Assembly: GCA_016781705.1 (NCBI GenBank)
Contig: JADDPV010000237.1
Span: 1 to 14,801 of the forward strand
DNA: 14,801 bases
DNA from: Rubrobacter sp.
GTDB lineage: Bacteria; Actinomycetota; Rubrobacteria; Rubrobacterales; Rubrobacteraceae
Direction: 5' to 3'
Program-made: the position numbers and the translations under genes
Shown: positions 7,567 to 14,159 of the stretch, in pieces
Position numbering within the stretch: the stretch's first letter is position 1
Layout of the letters: every line of letters starts with the position of its first letter
Notes under the pieces: generated by a model
The model's input: only the letters and a program-made list of their open reading frames with translations
Database searches by the model: none
Told to the model about the DNA's origin: nothing

Positions 7567-7607
7567 GGAGCGCTTCGAGGGGTGTTTTTTCCGGCGGGCT
7601 CGGTCGG

Positions 7608-7994
7608 ATGCTCGAGACGCCCGGCTCGACGGAGATTCTCTTGGTGGTCACCGTCTTCTTGATCCTCGGCATCTTCGCCCTGACGGGCTCGGAGGAGATG
7701 GCGCGCGTGATGCTGGTCGGCCTGTGTGGCGCCGCGGGCGTCTACGCCCTGGCGTGCCTGTCCACCTGTTCTCCCCGGAGGGGCAGGCTCATTGCCGGAC
7801 GACTCCTGGCGTTCGCCTGGGTTGCCGACGTCGTATTGGCGTTGAGGCTTCCGGGGTCCTTACCAACCCCCGACGCGGGCTCGATCCTCGGCGTCCTGCT
7901 CTACAGGTCCACGCTTGCCTTCGGGATCGCGGTCCTCCGAAGGCTGCCCAGTTTGTCCCTCTCACCGGACGAGAGACAGTGTGGGGCTCACTGA
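7608..7994 (+). CDS. Four-TM membrane protein of unknown function
   Basis: I do not recognise a family. The 128-residue product has four likely membrane helices: ILLVVTVFLILGIFAL, VMLVGLCGAAGVYALACL, LIAGRLLAFAWVADVVLAL and ILGVLLYRSTLAFGIAVL, joined by short loops. ATG 7608 places the first helix near the N-terminus; TTG 7563, which overlaps the carboxyltransferase stop, would add 15 residues and could be used through coupling. The gene lies between the carboxyltransferase and biotin carboxylase genes, with a 16-base overlap to the next small ORF, so it is probably co-transcribed with them. Whether it has anything to do with the carboxylase (for example anchoring or transport) cannot be told from sequence. 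Confidence 0.65.
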   Translation: MLETPGSTEILLVVTVFLILGIFALTGSEEMARVMLVGLCGAAGVYALACLSTCSPRRGRLIAGRLLAFAWVADVVLALRLPGSLPTPDAGSILGVLLYRSTLAFGIAVLRRLPSLSLSPDERQCGAH

Positions 7995-8092
7995 CGTTGA
8001 GCATGCCGCTGTTGGTCATCTTCACGCTGGCCTTCCTGGCCTTCGTCGCTATTGAGTATGCGACCGGATCTTTCGTCAGGTTCTTCGTTTGA
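7979..8092 (+). CDS. Small one-TM protein (37 or 29 residues)
   Basis: The reading frame from GTG 7979 (or ATG 8003) encodes MPLLVIFTLAFLAFVAIEYA, a single strong membrane helix, then GSFVRFFV and TGA. It overlaps the preceding membrane protein gene by 16 bases and the TTG start of the epsilon-like gene by four (TTGA). This tight tiling is the main reason to think it is translated. A small membrane protein beside biotin carboxylase subunits recalls the gamma subunit of the sodium-pumping decarboxylases, but it is far shorter and no motif supports that. It may be only a spacer that couples translation. Confidence 0.45.
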   Translation: MWGSLTLSMPLLVIFTLAFLAFVAIEYATGSFVRFFV

Positions 8093-8307
8093 GAACGGAG
8101 ATTAAACCCAACCCAACCCCTGAGGAGACCGCGGCCATCGTCGCTGCGCTGGCGACGCTCGGCGGGAGCGGGCCGGAGCTGGATGGCGCTCCCGCGCCGC
8201 GCCAGGACCGCTGGCGGCTGGCGGGGCTGCTCGGACACCCGCCGCCACCGGGGATGAAGCTCGGTGGGGCGTTGTGGTCGTACTCTAGCTGGGAGGGCAT
8301 GGTTTAG
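8089..8307 (+). CDS. Acyl-CoA carboxylase epsilon-like small subunit
   Basis: Actinobacterial acyl-CoA carboxylases have a small epsilon subunit that binds the carboxyltransferase core and raises activity. The 72-residue product has the hallmark N-terminal stretch PNPTPEETAAIVAALATL (epsilon family: N/D-x-T-P-E-E-x-A-A-x-V-A-x-L), a variable Pro/Ala-rich middle, and a Trp-containing end (RWRLAG, then WSYSSWEG). It lies between the carboxyltransferase and the biotin carboxylase genes, as expected. The TTG start at 8089 overlaps the previous TGA by four bases, pointing to coupled translation. The TAG stop directly touches the GTG start of the biotin carboxylase gene. The family is poorly conserved, so the name is by motif and position. 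Confidence 0.75.
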   Translation: MRTEIKPNPTPEETAAIVAALATLGGSGPELDGAPAPRQDRWRLAGLLGHPPPPGMKLGGALWSYSSWEGMV

Positions 8308-10071
8308 GTGTTCGGGAAGGTGCTGGTTGCGAACCGCGGAGAGATCGCCGTCCGCATAGTCCGCGCCCTACGGGAGATGGGCGTGGCGAGCGTCGCGGTG
8401 TACTCGGACGCGGATCGGAAGGCCCCGCACGCGCGCCTGGCCGACGAGGCGTACCACCTGGGGCCGGCGCCCGCGACGGAGAGCTACCTGAACGTCGAGA
8501 AGATCCTGGAGGCCGCGCAGAGGAGTGGGGCGGAGGCCGTACATCCCGGGTACGGCTTCCTGGCCGAGAGCGCGCGTTTCGCGCGGGCGGTCGTGGAGGC
8601 GGGGCTGGTCTGGATCGGGCCGCATCCCAAAGCTATAGAGGTGATGGGGAGTAAGGTCGAGTCGCGGCGCATCATGGCCAAGGCCGGGGTCCCGATGATC
8701 CCGGGGACCGAAGATCTCATCGAGTCCGCCGGTGAGGTCCGGGATTTTGGCCGGGAGCACGGCTTCCCCGTGGCCGTGAAGGCTTCCGCCGGCGGCGGCG
8801 GCAAGGGCTTCGCCGTGGCAGAGAGCGCCGAAGGGGCTGGGGCGGCCTTCGAGCGCGCGAGCCGGGAGGGTGAGGCGTACTTCGGGGACGGGGCGGTGTA
8901 CCTGGAGCGGTACCTGCCGAACCCCCGTCACGTGGAGATACAGGTATTGCGCGATACCGGCGGGAACGCCATCCACCTCGGCGAGCGGGACTGCTCGATC
9001 CAGCGCCGCCACCAGAAGCTCCTCGAGGAGTGCCCCTCGCCCGCCACAGACGCGGGGATGCGCGAGGCGATGGGGCGGGCGGCGATAGGGGCCGCGGAGG
9101 TGGTCGGCTACGATTCGGTGGGGACGGTCGAGTTCCTGGTCGAGGGCGACGAGTTCTTCTTCCTGGAGATGAACACGCGCGTGCAGGTCGAGCACCCGGT
9201 AACCGAGGAGGTGACGGGCATAGACGTGGTGCAGACCGGCATCCGCATCGCGGCCGGTGAGGAGCTGCCCTTCTCCCAGGAGGACGTGTCCTGGCGCGGA
9301 CACGCCATAGAGGTGCGCCTGAACGCCGAGGACCCCGCCAACGACTTCGCCCCGAGCCCGGGCACCGTCACCCTGTACGAGGAGCCGGGCGGGCCGGGCG
9401 TGCGGGTCGACTCCTCTCTACGGGGGCCTACAGGCTCCGTGCCCGAGCACTACGACCCGTTGTTCGCAAAGCTCATCGTGCGTGGCAGCGACCGCGAAGA
9501 TGCCCTGCGGCGCCTGCGGCGGGCGCTCGCGGAGTTCAGGGTGGAAGGCATCGGCACGACCCTGCCTTTCTTCCGCGCTCTCCTCGACGACGAGGTCTTC
9601 CTGAAAGGCACCTACACGACGAGCTTCGTCGCCGAGCGGATGGCGGGGCTGAAGCTGGAGCCGCACTTGGCGGAGGCGAGAGGCGGCGCCGAGCCCCCCG
9701 GGAAGGCGGCCACGGAGGTCGAGGTCGAGGTCAACGGCAGGCTCTTCCGGGTGCGGGTGCATGCGGATGAGGCAGCGTTCGGCGGAGGGGGCTCCGGCTC
9801 ACGGAGCCGGGCACCAGTGCGGCGGGCGGGGGAGCGGGGGCGGCGGTCGTCGGTCTCGGAAGGGACGGTCGCGTCGCCCATGCAGGGGACCATCGTCAAG
9901 GTCTTCGTCGAGGAGGGGCAGGAGGTCGAGGCCGACGAGCCGGTGGCCCTGCTGGAGGCAATGAAGATGGAGAGCGAGATCCGGGCGCCCCGCGACGGTC
10001 GGGTCGCAGCGATCTCCGTCGGGGCCGGGGAGACCGTCCGCTCGGGCGACCCGATCGTCGTTTTGGAGTAG
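8308..10071 (+). CDS. Acyl-CoA carboxylase alpha subunit: biotin carboxylase fused to BCCP
   Basis: This 587-residue subunit carboxylates its own biotin with ATP and bicarbonate and hands it to the carboxyltransferase. The biotin carboxylase part (about 1-447) has HPGYGFLAE (79-87), the ATP-grasp glycine loop KASAGGGGKG (158-167), GERDCSIQRRHQKLLEECPS, and the active-site segment MNTRVQVEHPVTE (288-300). A Gly/Ser/Arg-rich linker (about 487-510) leads to the biotinyl domain, with SPMQGTIVKVFVEEGQ and EAMKME; the biotinylated Lys is residue 553. The length fits AccA-type alpha subunits of actinomycetes. The GTG start has a good ribosome site (GGGAGGG, 8291-8297) inside the end of the epsilon-like gene. 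The stop is TAG, followed by the RtcB-like gene ten bases on. It is intact. Confidence 0.96.
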   Translation: MFGKVLVANRGEIAVRIVRALREMGVASVAVYSDADRKAPHARLADEAYHLGPAPATESYLNVEKILEAAQRSGAEAVHPGYGFLAESARFARAVVEAGLVWIGPHPKAIEVMGSKVESRRIMAKAGVPMIPGTEDLIESAGEVRDFGREHGFPVAVKASAGGGGKGFAVAESAEGAGAAFERASREGEAYFGDGAVYLERYLPNPRHVEIQVLRDTGGNAIHLGERDCSIQRRHQKLLEECPSPATDAGMREAMGRAAIGAAEVVGYDSVGTVEFLVEGDEFFFLEMNTRVQVEHPVTEEVTGIDVVQTGIRIAAGEELPFSQEDVSWRGHAIEVRLNAEDPANDFAPSPGTVTLYEEPGGPGVRVDSSLRGPTGSVPEHYDPLFAKLIVRGSDREDALRRLRRALAEFRVEGIGTTLPFFRALLDDEVFLKGTYTTSFVAERMAGLKLEPHLAEARGGAEPPGKAATEVEVEVNGRLFRVRVHADEAAFGGGGSGSRSRAPVRRAGERGRRSSVSEGTVASPMQGTIVKVFVEEGQEVEADEPVALLEAMKMESEIRAPRDGRVAAISVGAGETVRSGDPIVVLE

Positions 10072-10081
10072 GGCGCCGAGC

Positions 10082-11179
10082 GTGGTGGAGTGGGTCGGGG
10101 ACTTCGAGTGGCGCGGCGAAGGCGAGGAGGCGGAGGTCGCCGTCTACGCCCCCGACGCCGCCGCCGCCGACCGGGCCTTGCGAGGCGCCCTCCCCGCCAC
10201 CCGGCTCCCCGGCGTGGAGAGCCCCGTCCACGCGGCGGCCTCGCAAGGGGGGTTTGGCCTGGTCGCGGTCTCGGGGACTCACGCGGCCCCGGATCTCTTC
10301 TCCGCGCCGGAGTGGGGGCTGCTCCTCGTCGCCGACGCCCCCGCCACGGCTCTGGGCGTCCCGTTCGAGCATGCGCCGCGCCTGCTCGCCCGCGGGCTCT
10401 CGGAGGTCGTGCCGCCACCCTTGGGGGAGAGGGCCTTGCGCGACCTCTCCGAGACCGGCGCTCTCTGGGCCGCCGGGGAGGGCCTCATCGAGGAAGAAGA
10501 CCTGGCCCCATTCGGCGCCGGACGCCCTGGCGCGCGTCTCGGCGACCCTGACTCCCTGGGGCGGCGCGCGATCTCTGCGGGGACGAGGGACTGGACGAGA
10601 CCGGGGAGAGTCGGCGTCTTCCGGGTCGCGGAGGTCCTCGACGCCGAAACCGCCGGGGAGATGAGCCTCGAAGCGGAGGCGCTCGTCCTCGTCGTCGGGG
10701 CGGCGGCCGAGGACCTGGGTCGCCTCGCCCTCGCCGGCCACCGCGACCGGATCTCGACCAGGGACTTCGGTGCCTTGATAGACCCCCCTGCGGCGCCGGT
10801 GGTGACGGAGGAGGCCCGGGACCTCCTCTTTGCTAGCCATGCCGCCGCCAACTTCGCAGCCGGGCGCGCCGCGCTGGTCTTGTGGGCGCTGCGCAGGGTC
10901 GTGAAGGACGCCAGCGCCCTCCACCTCCGGGCGGCCTGGGCGGTCGGGGGCATCGAGGAGCGGGACGAAGGGCGTTTCTTCCACCGCGACGGTCTCGCGG
11001 TGGTGGGGGAGGGCGAGGTGCTGGTGTCGGGGAGGAACGTCGTCGCGGGGACGGGTGGGATGTCCCGGAGCGCGCCGCCCTTCGGGGCTTCCGGGGAGGC
11101 GCCGGAGGGAGACGGCGGGTGGCCCTGGGAAGAGGCGGGGCTGTGCCAGAGGATAGCGTTCCTGGAGGCCGGGGGGTAG
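10082..11179 (+). CDS. RtcB-like protein lacking the catalytic residues (predicted pseudoenzyme)
   Basis: RtcB joins RNA ends using a GMP-modified His and bound Mn. This 365-residue protein (RtcB is usually about 400-480) can be lined up by eye with RtcB from end to end: RLPGVESPVHAAASQGGFGL (41-60) with L-P-G-I-x-x-x-x-x-A-M-P-D-x-H-x-G-Y-G-F; GALWAAGEGLIEEEDL (126-141) with G-A-x-W-A-x-x-x-G-x-x-x-E-D-L; AAANFAAGRAAL (254-265) with A-N-F-A-x-x-N-R; FHRDG (300-304) with H-R-K-G-A; and GTGGMSRSA (323-331) with G-A-G-R-x-M-S-R-x-A. The Cys of G-C-G, the His of G-S-G-N-H-F, of H-S-G-S-R-G and of D-x-x-H-N, and the His before G-A-G-R are all replaced. GTG 10082 is ten bases after the biotin carboxylase stop; GTG 10085 is equally possible. 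It is intact, with no stops or shifts, so it was probably kept for a non-ligase role. The assignment is my own alignment by eye. Confidence 0.6.
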   Translation: MVEWVGDFEWRGEGEEAEVAVYAPDAAAADRALRGALPATRLPGVESPVHAAASQGGFGLVAVSGTHAAPDLFSAPEWGLLLVADAPATALGVPFEHAPRLLARGLSEVVPPPLGERALRDLSETGALWAAGEGLIEEEDLAPFGAGRPGARLGDPDSLGRRAISAGTRDWTRPGRVGVFRVAEVLDAETAGEMSLEAEALVLVVGAAAEDLGRLALAGHRDRISTRDFGALIDPPAAPVVTEEARDLLFASHAAANFAAGRAALVLWALRRVVKDASALHLRAAWAVGGIEERDEGRFFHRDGLAVVGEGEVLVSGRNVVAGTGGMSRSAPPFGASGEAPEGDGGWPWEEAGLCQRIAFLEAGG

Positions 11180-11180
11180 G

Positions 11181-11435
11181 TTGGACCTCCTGATAGTGCG
11201 AGATCTAGCGAGCGGTAGGTTCGTCTACGTCGAGAGGTTGGAGCGTCGTCGCGGTGAGACGCCCTGGGCCTACGCCCGGCGCAGCTTCCGGCGGGAGGGG
11301 CAGATCCGGGACCGCTACGAGGCGGGACAGTTTGAAGTTATAATCGGTTGGGGCACAAATTCCGTCGAGGAGTTCCTGGAGTCTCATCCCGAGTACAGAC
11401 CCCGGAGGGACCCAGACGAGCAAGCAGGCGGCTAA
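11181..11435 (+). CDS. Hypothetical 84-residue protein
   Basis: I do not recognise a family. The product is soluble, rich in Arg and Glu, with the central segment ETPWAYARRSFRREGQIRDR and later EVIIGWGTNSVEEFLESHP. It has no membrane helix or signal peptide. TTG 11181 follows the RtcB-like stop by one base and a purine-rich GGAGG at 11164-11168; GTG 11196 is an alternative start giving 79 residues. The tight spacing makes it part of the carboxylase operon. The stop is TAA. Confidence 0.6.
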   Translation: MDLLIVRDLASGRFVYVERLERRRGETPWAYARRSFRREGQIRDRYEAGQFEVIIGWGTNSVEEFLESHPEYRPRRDPDEQAGG

Positions 11436-11453
11436 AGGGCAGGTAAAGCAAAG

Positions 11454-11738
11454 GTGACCGCCCAGGTGTTGGACAAGAAGTTCGCATAGTTGATCACGAC
11501 GGCTCTGGGCCTCGTGGCCGCTCTGGCCTGGAACGAGGCCATCTAGCAACTCTTCACCCAGATCCCGGGCAACGCGGGAGGCGCCCTGGTCGCCAAGTTC
11601 TTCTACGCCATCCTCGTCACCCTCGCCGTCATCTTCGCCACCATAGCCGTCAGCCGGGCTGCCGACCGCGCCAAGAAGCTCGAAGCGGAGCGGGAGGGGA
11701 GCATCCTCGGCATCGGCGGTGGTCGCTCGAAGGATTAG
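11454..11738 (+). pseudogene. DUF5654-like small membrane protein with two in-frame TAG codons
   Basis: From GTG 11454 the frame gives TAQVLDKKFA-TAG-LITTALGLVAALAWNEAI-TAG-QLFTQIPG, then ALVAKFFYAILVTLAVIFAT, a charged tail and TAG at 11736-11738. The pattern of a first helix ending A-L-A-W-N-x-A-I and a second helix is that of DUF5654 family proteins, which have no known function. The TAG codons at 11487 and 11544 stand at ordinary residue positions; the second fits Gln or Lys (CAG or AAG). No frameshift is present, so the whole 94-codon frame is otherwise preserved. It sits 18 bases after the 84-residue gene and is the last gene of the operon direction, converging on the bifunctional nuclease gene. 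Readthrough cannot be excluded, but decay is simpler. Confidence 0.65.
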
Positions 11739-11743
11739 AGAAC

Positions 11744-11759
11744 GCGGGGCTATCCCCGC
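11744..11759. terminator. Hairpin between converging genes, possible terminator
   Basis: A perfect six-base stem GCGGGG/CCCCGC with the loop CTAT lies between the DUF5654-like gene (+, ends 11738) and the nuclease gene (-, ends 11770). There is no strong T run on either strand (TAAAAG on +, GTTCTCT on -), so it is at best a weak bidirectional terminator. Confidence 0.4.
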
Positions 11760-11769
11760 TAAAAGTCTC

Positions 11770-12270
11770 CTACTTGAAGTCTTCCGGGGAGACCCGGTTC
11801 ATCCAGTCCTTGAACTTGTCCACGACCTCCTCCTCGGGGGCGTCCTCCATCGCCTCCTCGAAGACGACCCCAGCTTCCTCGATCACGTTATCGGCGGCGA
11901 AGATGGGGGCGCCGGCCCTGACGGCGATGGCGATGGCGTCCGAGGGGCGGGAATCCACCTCGACGGAGCGGCCGTCTATGCTCAGGTGCAGGGTGGCGAA
12001 GAAGGTCGAGTCGCGCAGCTCGGTGACGGTTATGCGGTCGAGCGTCCCGCCCATCTCCGCGACGAGGTTGGCGACGAGGTCGTGGGTGAGGGGGCGAGAG
12101 AACGCCTGGTTCTGCAGCTTCATCAAGATGGAGCGTGCCTCCGGTTGACCGATCCAGATTGGGAGATAACGGTTCTCGTCCTCGACCTTGAGGATGACGA
12201 TGGGGCTGGAGTTGAAGAGATCCAGGTTGATCCCGTAAATAGACATCTGGGTGAAGCCGTCGGCACTCAC
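11770..12270 (-). CDS. Bifunctional nuclease family protein (DUF151)
   Basis: The 166-residue protein has the bifunctional nuclease (BFN, DUF151) domain; plant members cut RNA and DNA, while bacterial members are mostly untested. Typical segments are PIVILKVEDENRYLPIWIGQ (about 23-42), ARSILMKLQ, RPLTHDLVANLVAEMGG, RDSTFFATLHL and RPSDAIAIAVRAGAPIFAAD. The C-terminus is acidic (EEAMEDAPEEEVVDKF), and the UVR domain seen in some relatives is absent. GTG 12270 has an AGGAG ribosome site about a dozen bases upstream; ATG 12246 (MSIYGINLDLF) would match shorter relatives. A good sigma-A promoter lies upstream. The gene stands alone, converging on the carboxylase operon, and is intact with a TAG stop. 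Confidence 0.93.
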   Translation of the reverse strand: MSADGFTQMSIYGINLDLFNSSPIVILKVEDENRYLPIWIGQPEARSILMKLQNQAFSRPLTHDLVANLVAEMGGTLDRITVTELRDSTFFATLHLSIDGRSVEVDSRPSDAIAIAVRAGAPIFAADNVIEEAGVVFEEAMEDAPEEEVVDKFKDWMNRVSPEDFK

Positions 12271-12334
12271 TAGCTAATACACTCCTCTCGCGCCGCGGAA
12301 GAAGCTCCCGCAGCGGATCGCACTTTGTCACCCG

Positions 12335-12363
12335 ATTCTACTTCGCGTCCCACTTCCCTTCAA
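12335..12363 (-). promoter_or_regulatory. Sigma-A type promoter for the bifunctional nuclease gene
   Basis: On the - strand TTGAAG (12363-12358) and TAGAAT (12340-12335) are separated by exactly 17 bases, close to the consensus. Transcription would start near 12328, leaving an untranslated leader of nearly 60 bases before GTG 12270. This is the best promoter in the window. Confidence 0.65.
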
Positions 12364-12391
12364 TCCAGACAAAGCCACTCCCGACCCGAGG

Positions 12392-12422
12392 TTCGTTCAG
12401 GCTCCCCTCCGTGTTGTACAAT
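12392..12422 (+). promoter_or_regulatory. Probable promoter of the tRNA-Ile gene
   Basis: TACAAT at 12417-12422 is a good -10 box, 28 bases before the tRNA. The -35 box is unclear: TTCGTT (12392-12397) gives a 19-base spacer and TTCAGG (12396-12401) a 15-base one. Confidence 0.4.
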
Positions 12423-12450
12423 ATTCGCTGCGGCATCCTTCGCCGTGATT

Positions 12451-12524
<74 letters not shown>

Positions 12525-12965
12525 CTCGAAGAATCTCGCGGTTTGCAGGTGAAAGGAGGGGCGACCACGAGATCCGTGCCTACCTTTCGGCATTGTGTGC
12601 AGCAACGGTGCAGCAACGCAGGGGCACAATCGCAAAGTCTAAGATGGTCAGCAGCGCTCACGCACTCCTATCCGTGTGCCGAACACGTTTGAGCTTTATG
12701 GGAGATACGTACCGGGTGCTGTCAGTTCGGCTGCCTGCCTGGACGTAGATGTGGCTCCGAAGGTCGCGGTTTCAGCCCCGTCGGTAACCCTGTCATTTCT
12801 CGCGTAGATACGGGAAGGGTGGGGAAACGAACAGTGGCTCGGTGAGGGTCGAGGCGCCCTGTTGACCACAGTTTGACGACTTTAAGAACAGCGGTGGGGT
12901 AGACTGGCTAAGATCACGGTGTCAAACACTTATGATACCGCCTGTGCTGTAGTAGAGGAGACGCA
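12525..12965 (+). other. Long stretch without a convincing gene between tRNA-Ile and the TIR gene
   Basis: About 440 bases with GC visibly lower than the left part of the window (34 of 60 in the line starting at 12601). The only short frames are unlike known proteins. A small direct repeat lies at 12597-12617. Possible promoter pieces before the TIR gene are TTGACG (12873-12878), TAGACT (12900-12905) and TATGAT (12931-12936), but no pair has standard spacing. No integrase gene is seen. Confidence 0.5.
12597..12617. repeat. Tandem 10-base direct repeat, period 11
   Basis: GTGCAGCAAC occurs at 12597-12606 and again at 12608-12617. It is 73 bases from the tRNA end and could be an arm-type binding site of an integrase, but two copies are weak evidence. 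Confidence 0.4.
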
Positions 12966-13934
12966 GTGGCCGAGATAAAGGGATTCTGGTCTTATGTCCA
13001 TGCTGACGACGATGCTGATGGCGGACGCGTGGTACGTCTAGCGCATGACGTAGCAGCGCAGTATGAGATGTTGACTGGTGAGAAGATTGACCTATTTCTC
13101 GATAGAGACGATATCTCCTGGGGTGAGGAGTGGCGTAAGAAGATCGATAAGAGCTTATCGTCGATCGCGTTTTTCATCTCGGTCCTCACCCCACGCTACT
13201 TCATGAGTTCCGAATGTCGCCGGGAGTTGCAAATCTTTGCGCGGAGCGCAAGAGACCTCGGGATCAAGGAACTCGTCCTACCCCTACTGTATGTAGATGT
13301 CTTTTCTTTGCACGAGGATACACCATCAGACGACCTCATAGCGCTCGTCAAAGATTTCCAGTGGGAGGACTGGCGCGAACTACGTTTCTCGGATGTGGGC
13401 TCTAGCGAATACCGTCTAGGAGTGGCACGCCTCGCACAGCGTTTAGTCGAAGCGAACAAGAAGGCGGCGGAGGCAAACGTCGTCGCAGCCGCGCGTGAGC
13501 TTGTTCCTTCAGTAGGAGATGCAGATGACTCACCTGGCTTGCTGGATCAATTAGCCGCTGCAGAAGAAACACTTCCAAGGTGGCAGGAGACTCTTGAAGC
13601 CATCAGCGAGGAAATTCAGCTGATCGGACGGATTGCGCAAGAAGCTGCTGAAGATATAGGAAGGGGTGACGCTCAAGGAAAGGGCTTCGCTGCTCGACTG
13701 GCAGTAGCTCGCACGATGTCTAAGAGGTTGCGCGAGCCCACAGAAAGAGTAAGGTCGTTCGGGAATGAGTTCGCGTCGCAGCTGTACCAGATCGACACGG
13801 GGTTTCGCGCAATGATCGAACGCGCCGCCAGTGAAGTGCGTGAGAGTCCAGAGTCTCGGTCAGATGTGTGTAGTTTCTTTTCCTCGATTCGCGAGATGTC
13901 GTCTGCAGCGCACGAAGGACTTGCGGCCATGTAG
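12966..13934 (+). CDS. TIR-domain protein with helical C-terminal region
   Basis: Residues about 4-140 form a bacterial TIR domain (TIR_2 type): FWSYVHADDD at the first strand, LFLDRDDISWGEEW (43-56) as the BB-loop region, FFISVLTPRYF, and SSECRREL (81-88), where Glu87 is the candidate NAD-hydrolysing residue. TIR enzymes of anti-phage systems cleave NAD or make signal nucleotides. Residues about 180-322 are helical and charged, with no recognised domain. GTG 12966 has a strong ribosome site, GAGGAG at 12955-12960, five bases away, and a stop lies just upstream in frame. TAG at 13932 ends the standard product at 322 residues, but the frame continues 65 codons in similar helical sequence, so the protein is probably truncated. 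GC is lower than in the left part (30 of 60 in the line at 13561), which fits acquisition. The next gene is a membrane Mrr-like nuclease. Confidence 0.85.
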   Translation: MAEIKGFWSYVHADDDADGGRVVRLAHDVAAQYEMLTGEKIDLFLDRDDISWGEEWRKKIDKSLSSIAFFISVLTPRYFMSSECRRELQIFARSARDLGIKELVLPLLYVDVFSLHEDTPSDDLIALVKDFQWEDWRELRFSDVGSSEYRLGVARLAQRLVEANKKAAEANVVAAARELVPSVGDADDSPGLLDQLAAAEETLPRWQETLEAISEEIQLIGRIAQEAAEDIGRGDAQGKGFAARLAVARTMSKRLREPTERVRSFGNEFASQLYQIDTGFRAMIERAASEVRESPESRSDVCSFFSSIREMSSAAHEGLAAM

Positions 13935-14129
13935 ACCCTGATTGATGCGATATCGCCGGTAGAGTCGATGTCGAGGGATCTCCGTGACCCCTTGAAGCGG
14001 CTCAGGCAAGGACTCACGCTCATGGTCGAGGCTCGCGAAGTTACCAACGGGTGGGTAGATCTGATCGAGGGAACCGGGATAGACTGTGAGGACGGGTTCA
14101 CAAAGCGCGAGGTCAGGGACTTGGATTAG
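13932..14129 (+). pseudogene. In-frame C-terminal continuation of the TIR protein after an amber codon
   Basis: Reading through TAG 13932-13934 gives TLIDAISPVESMSRDLRDPL, then KRLRQGLTLMVEAREVTNGW and a short acidic end before TAG 14127-14129. This continues the amphipathic helical style of the residues before it without a break (...HEGLAAM-stop-TLIDAI), so the codon was probably CAG in the ancestor. No start codon with a ribosome site begins this part on its own; ATG 13977 is inside the frame but weak. With it the protein would have 387 residues and end 30 bases before the nuclease gene. Strain polymorphism or readthrough are alternatives. Confidence 0.55.
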
Positions 14130-14159
14130 GTACACTCAACGTACCGGCTGATTTCTTCA

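Noticed and set aside
12541..12700. A 47-codon ORF after the tRNA (MKGGATTRSVPTF...)
   Set aside because: It has no known motif or neighbour support, and short frames like this arise easily by chance.
12757..12790. A stretch resembling the T arm of a tRNA (GGTCGCGGTTTCAGCCCCGTC)
   Set aside because: The stem does not pair well and no other tRNA parts are nearby; it does not match the tRNA-Ile 3' end, so it is not supported as an attachment site.
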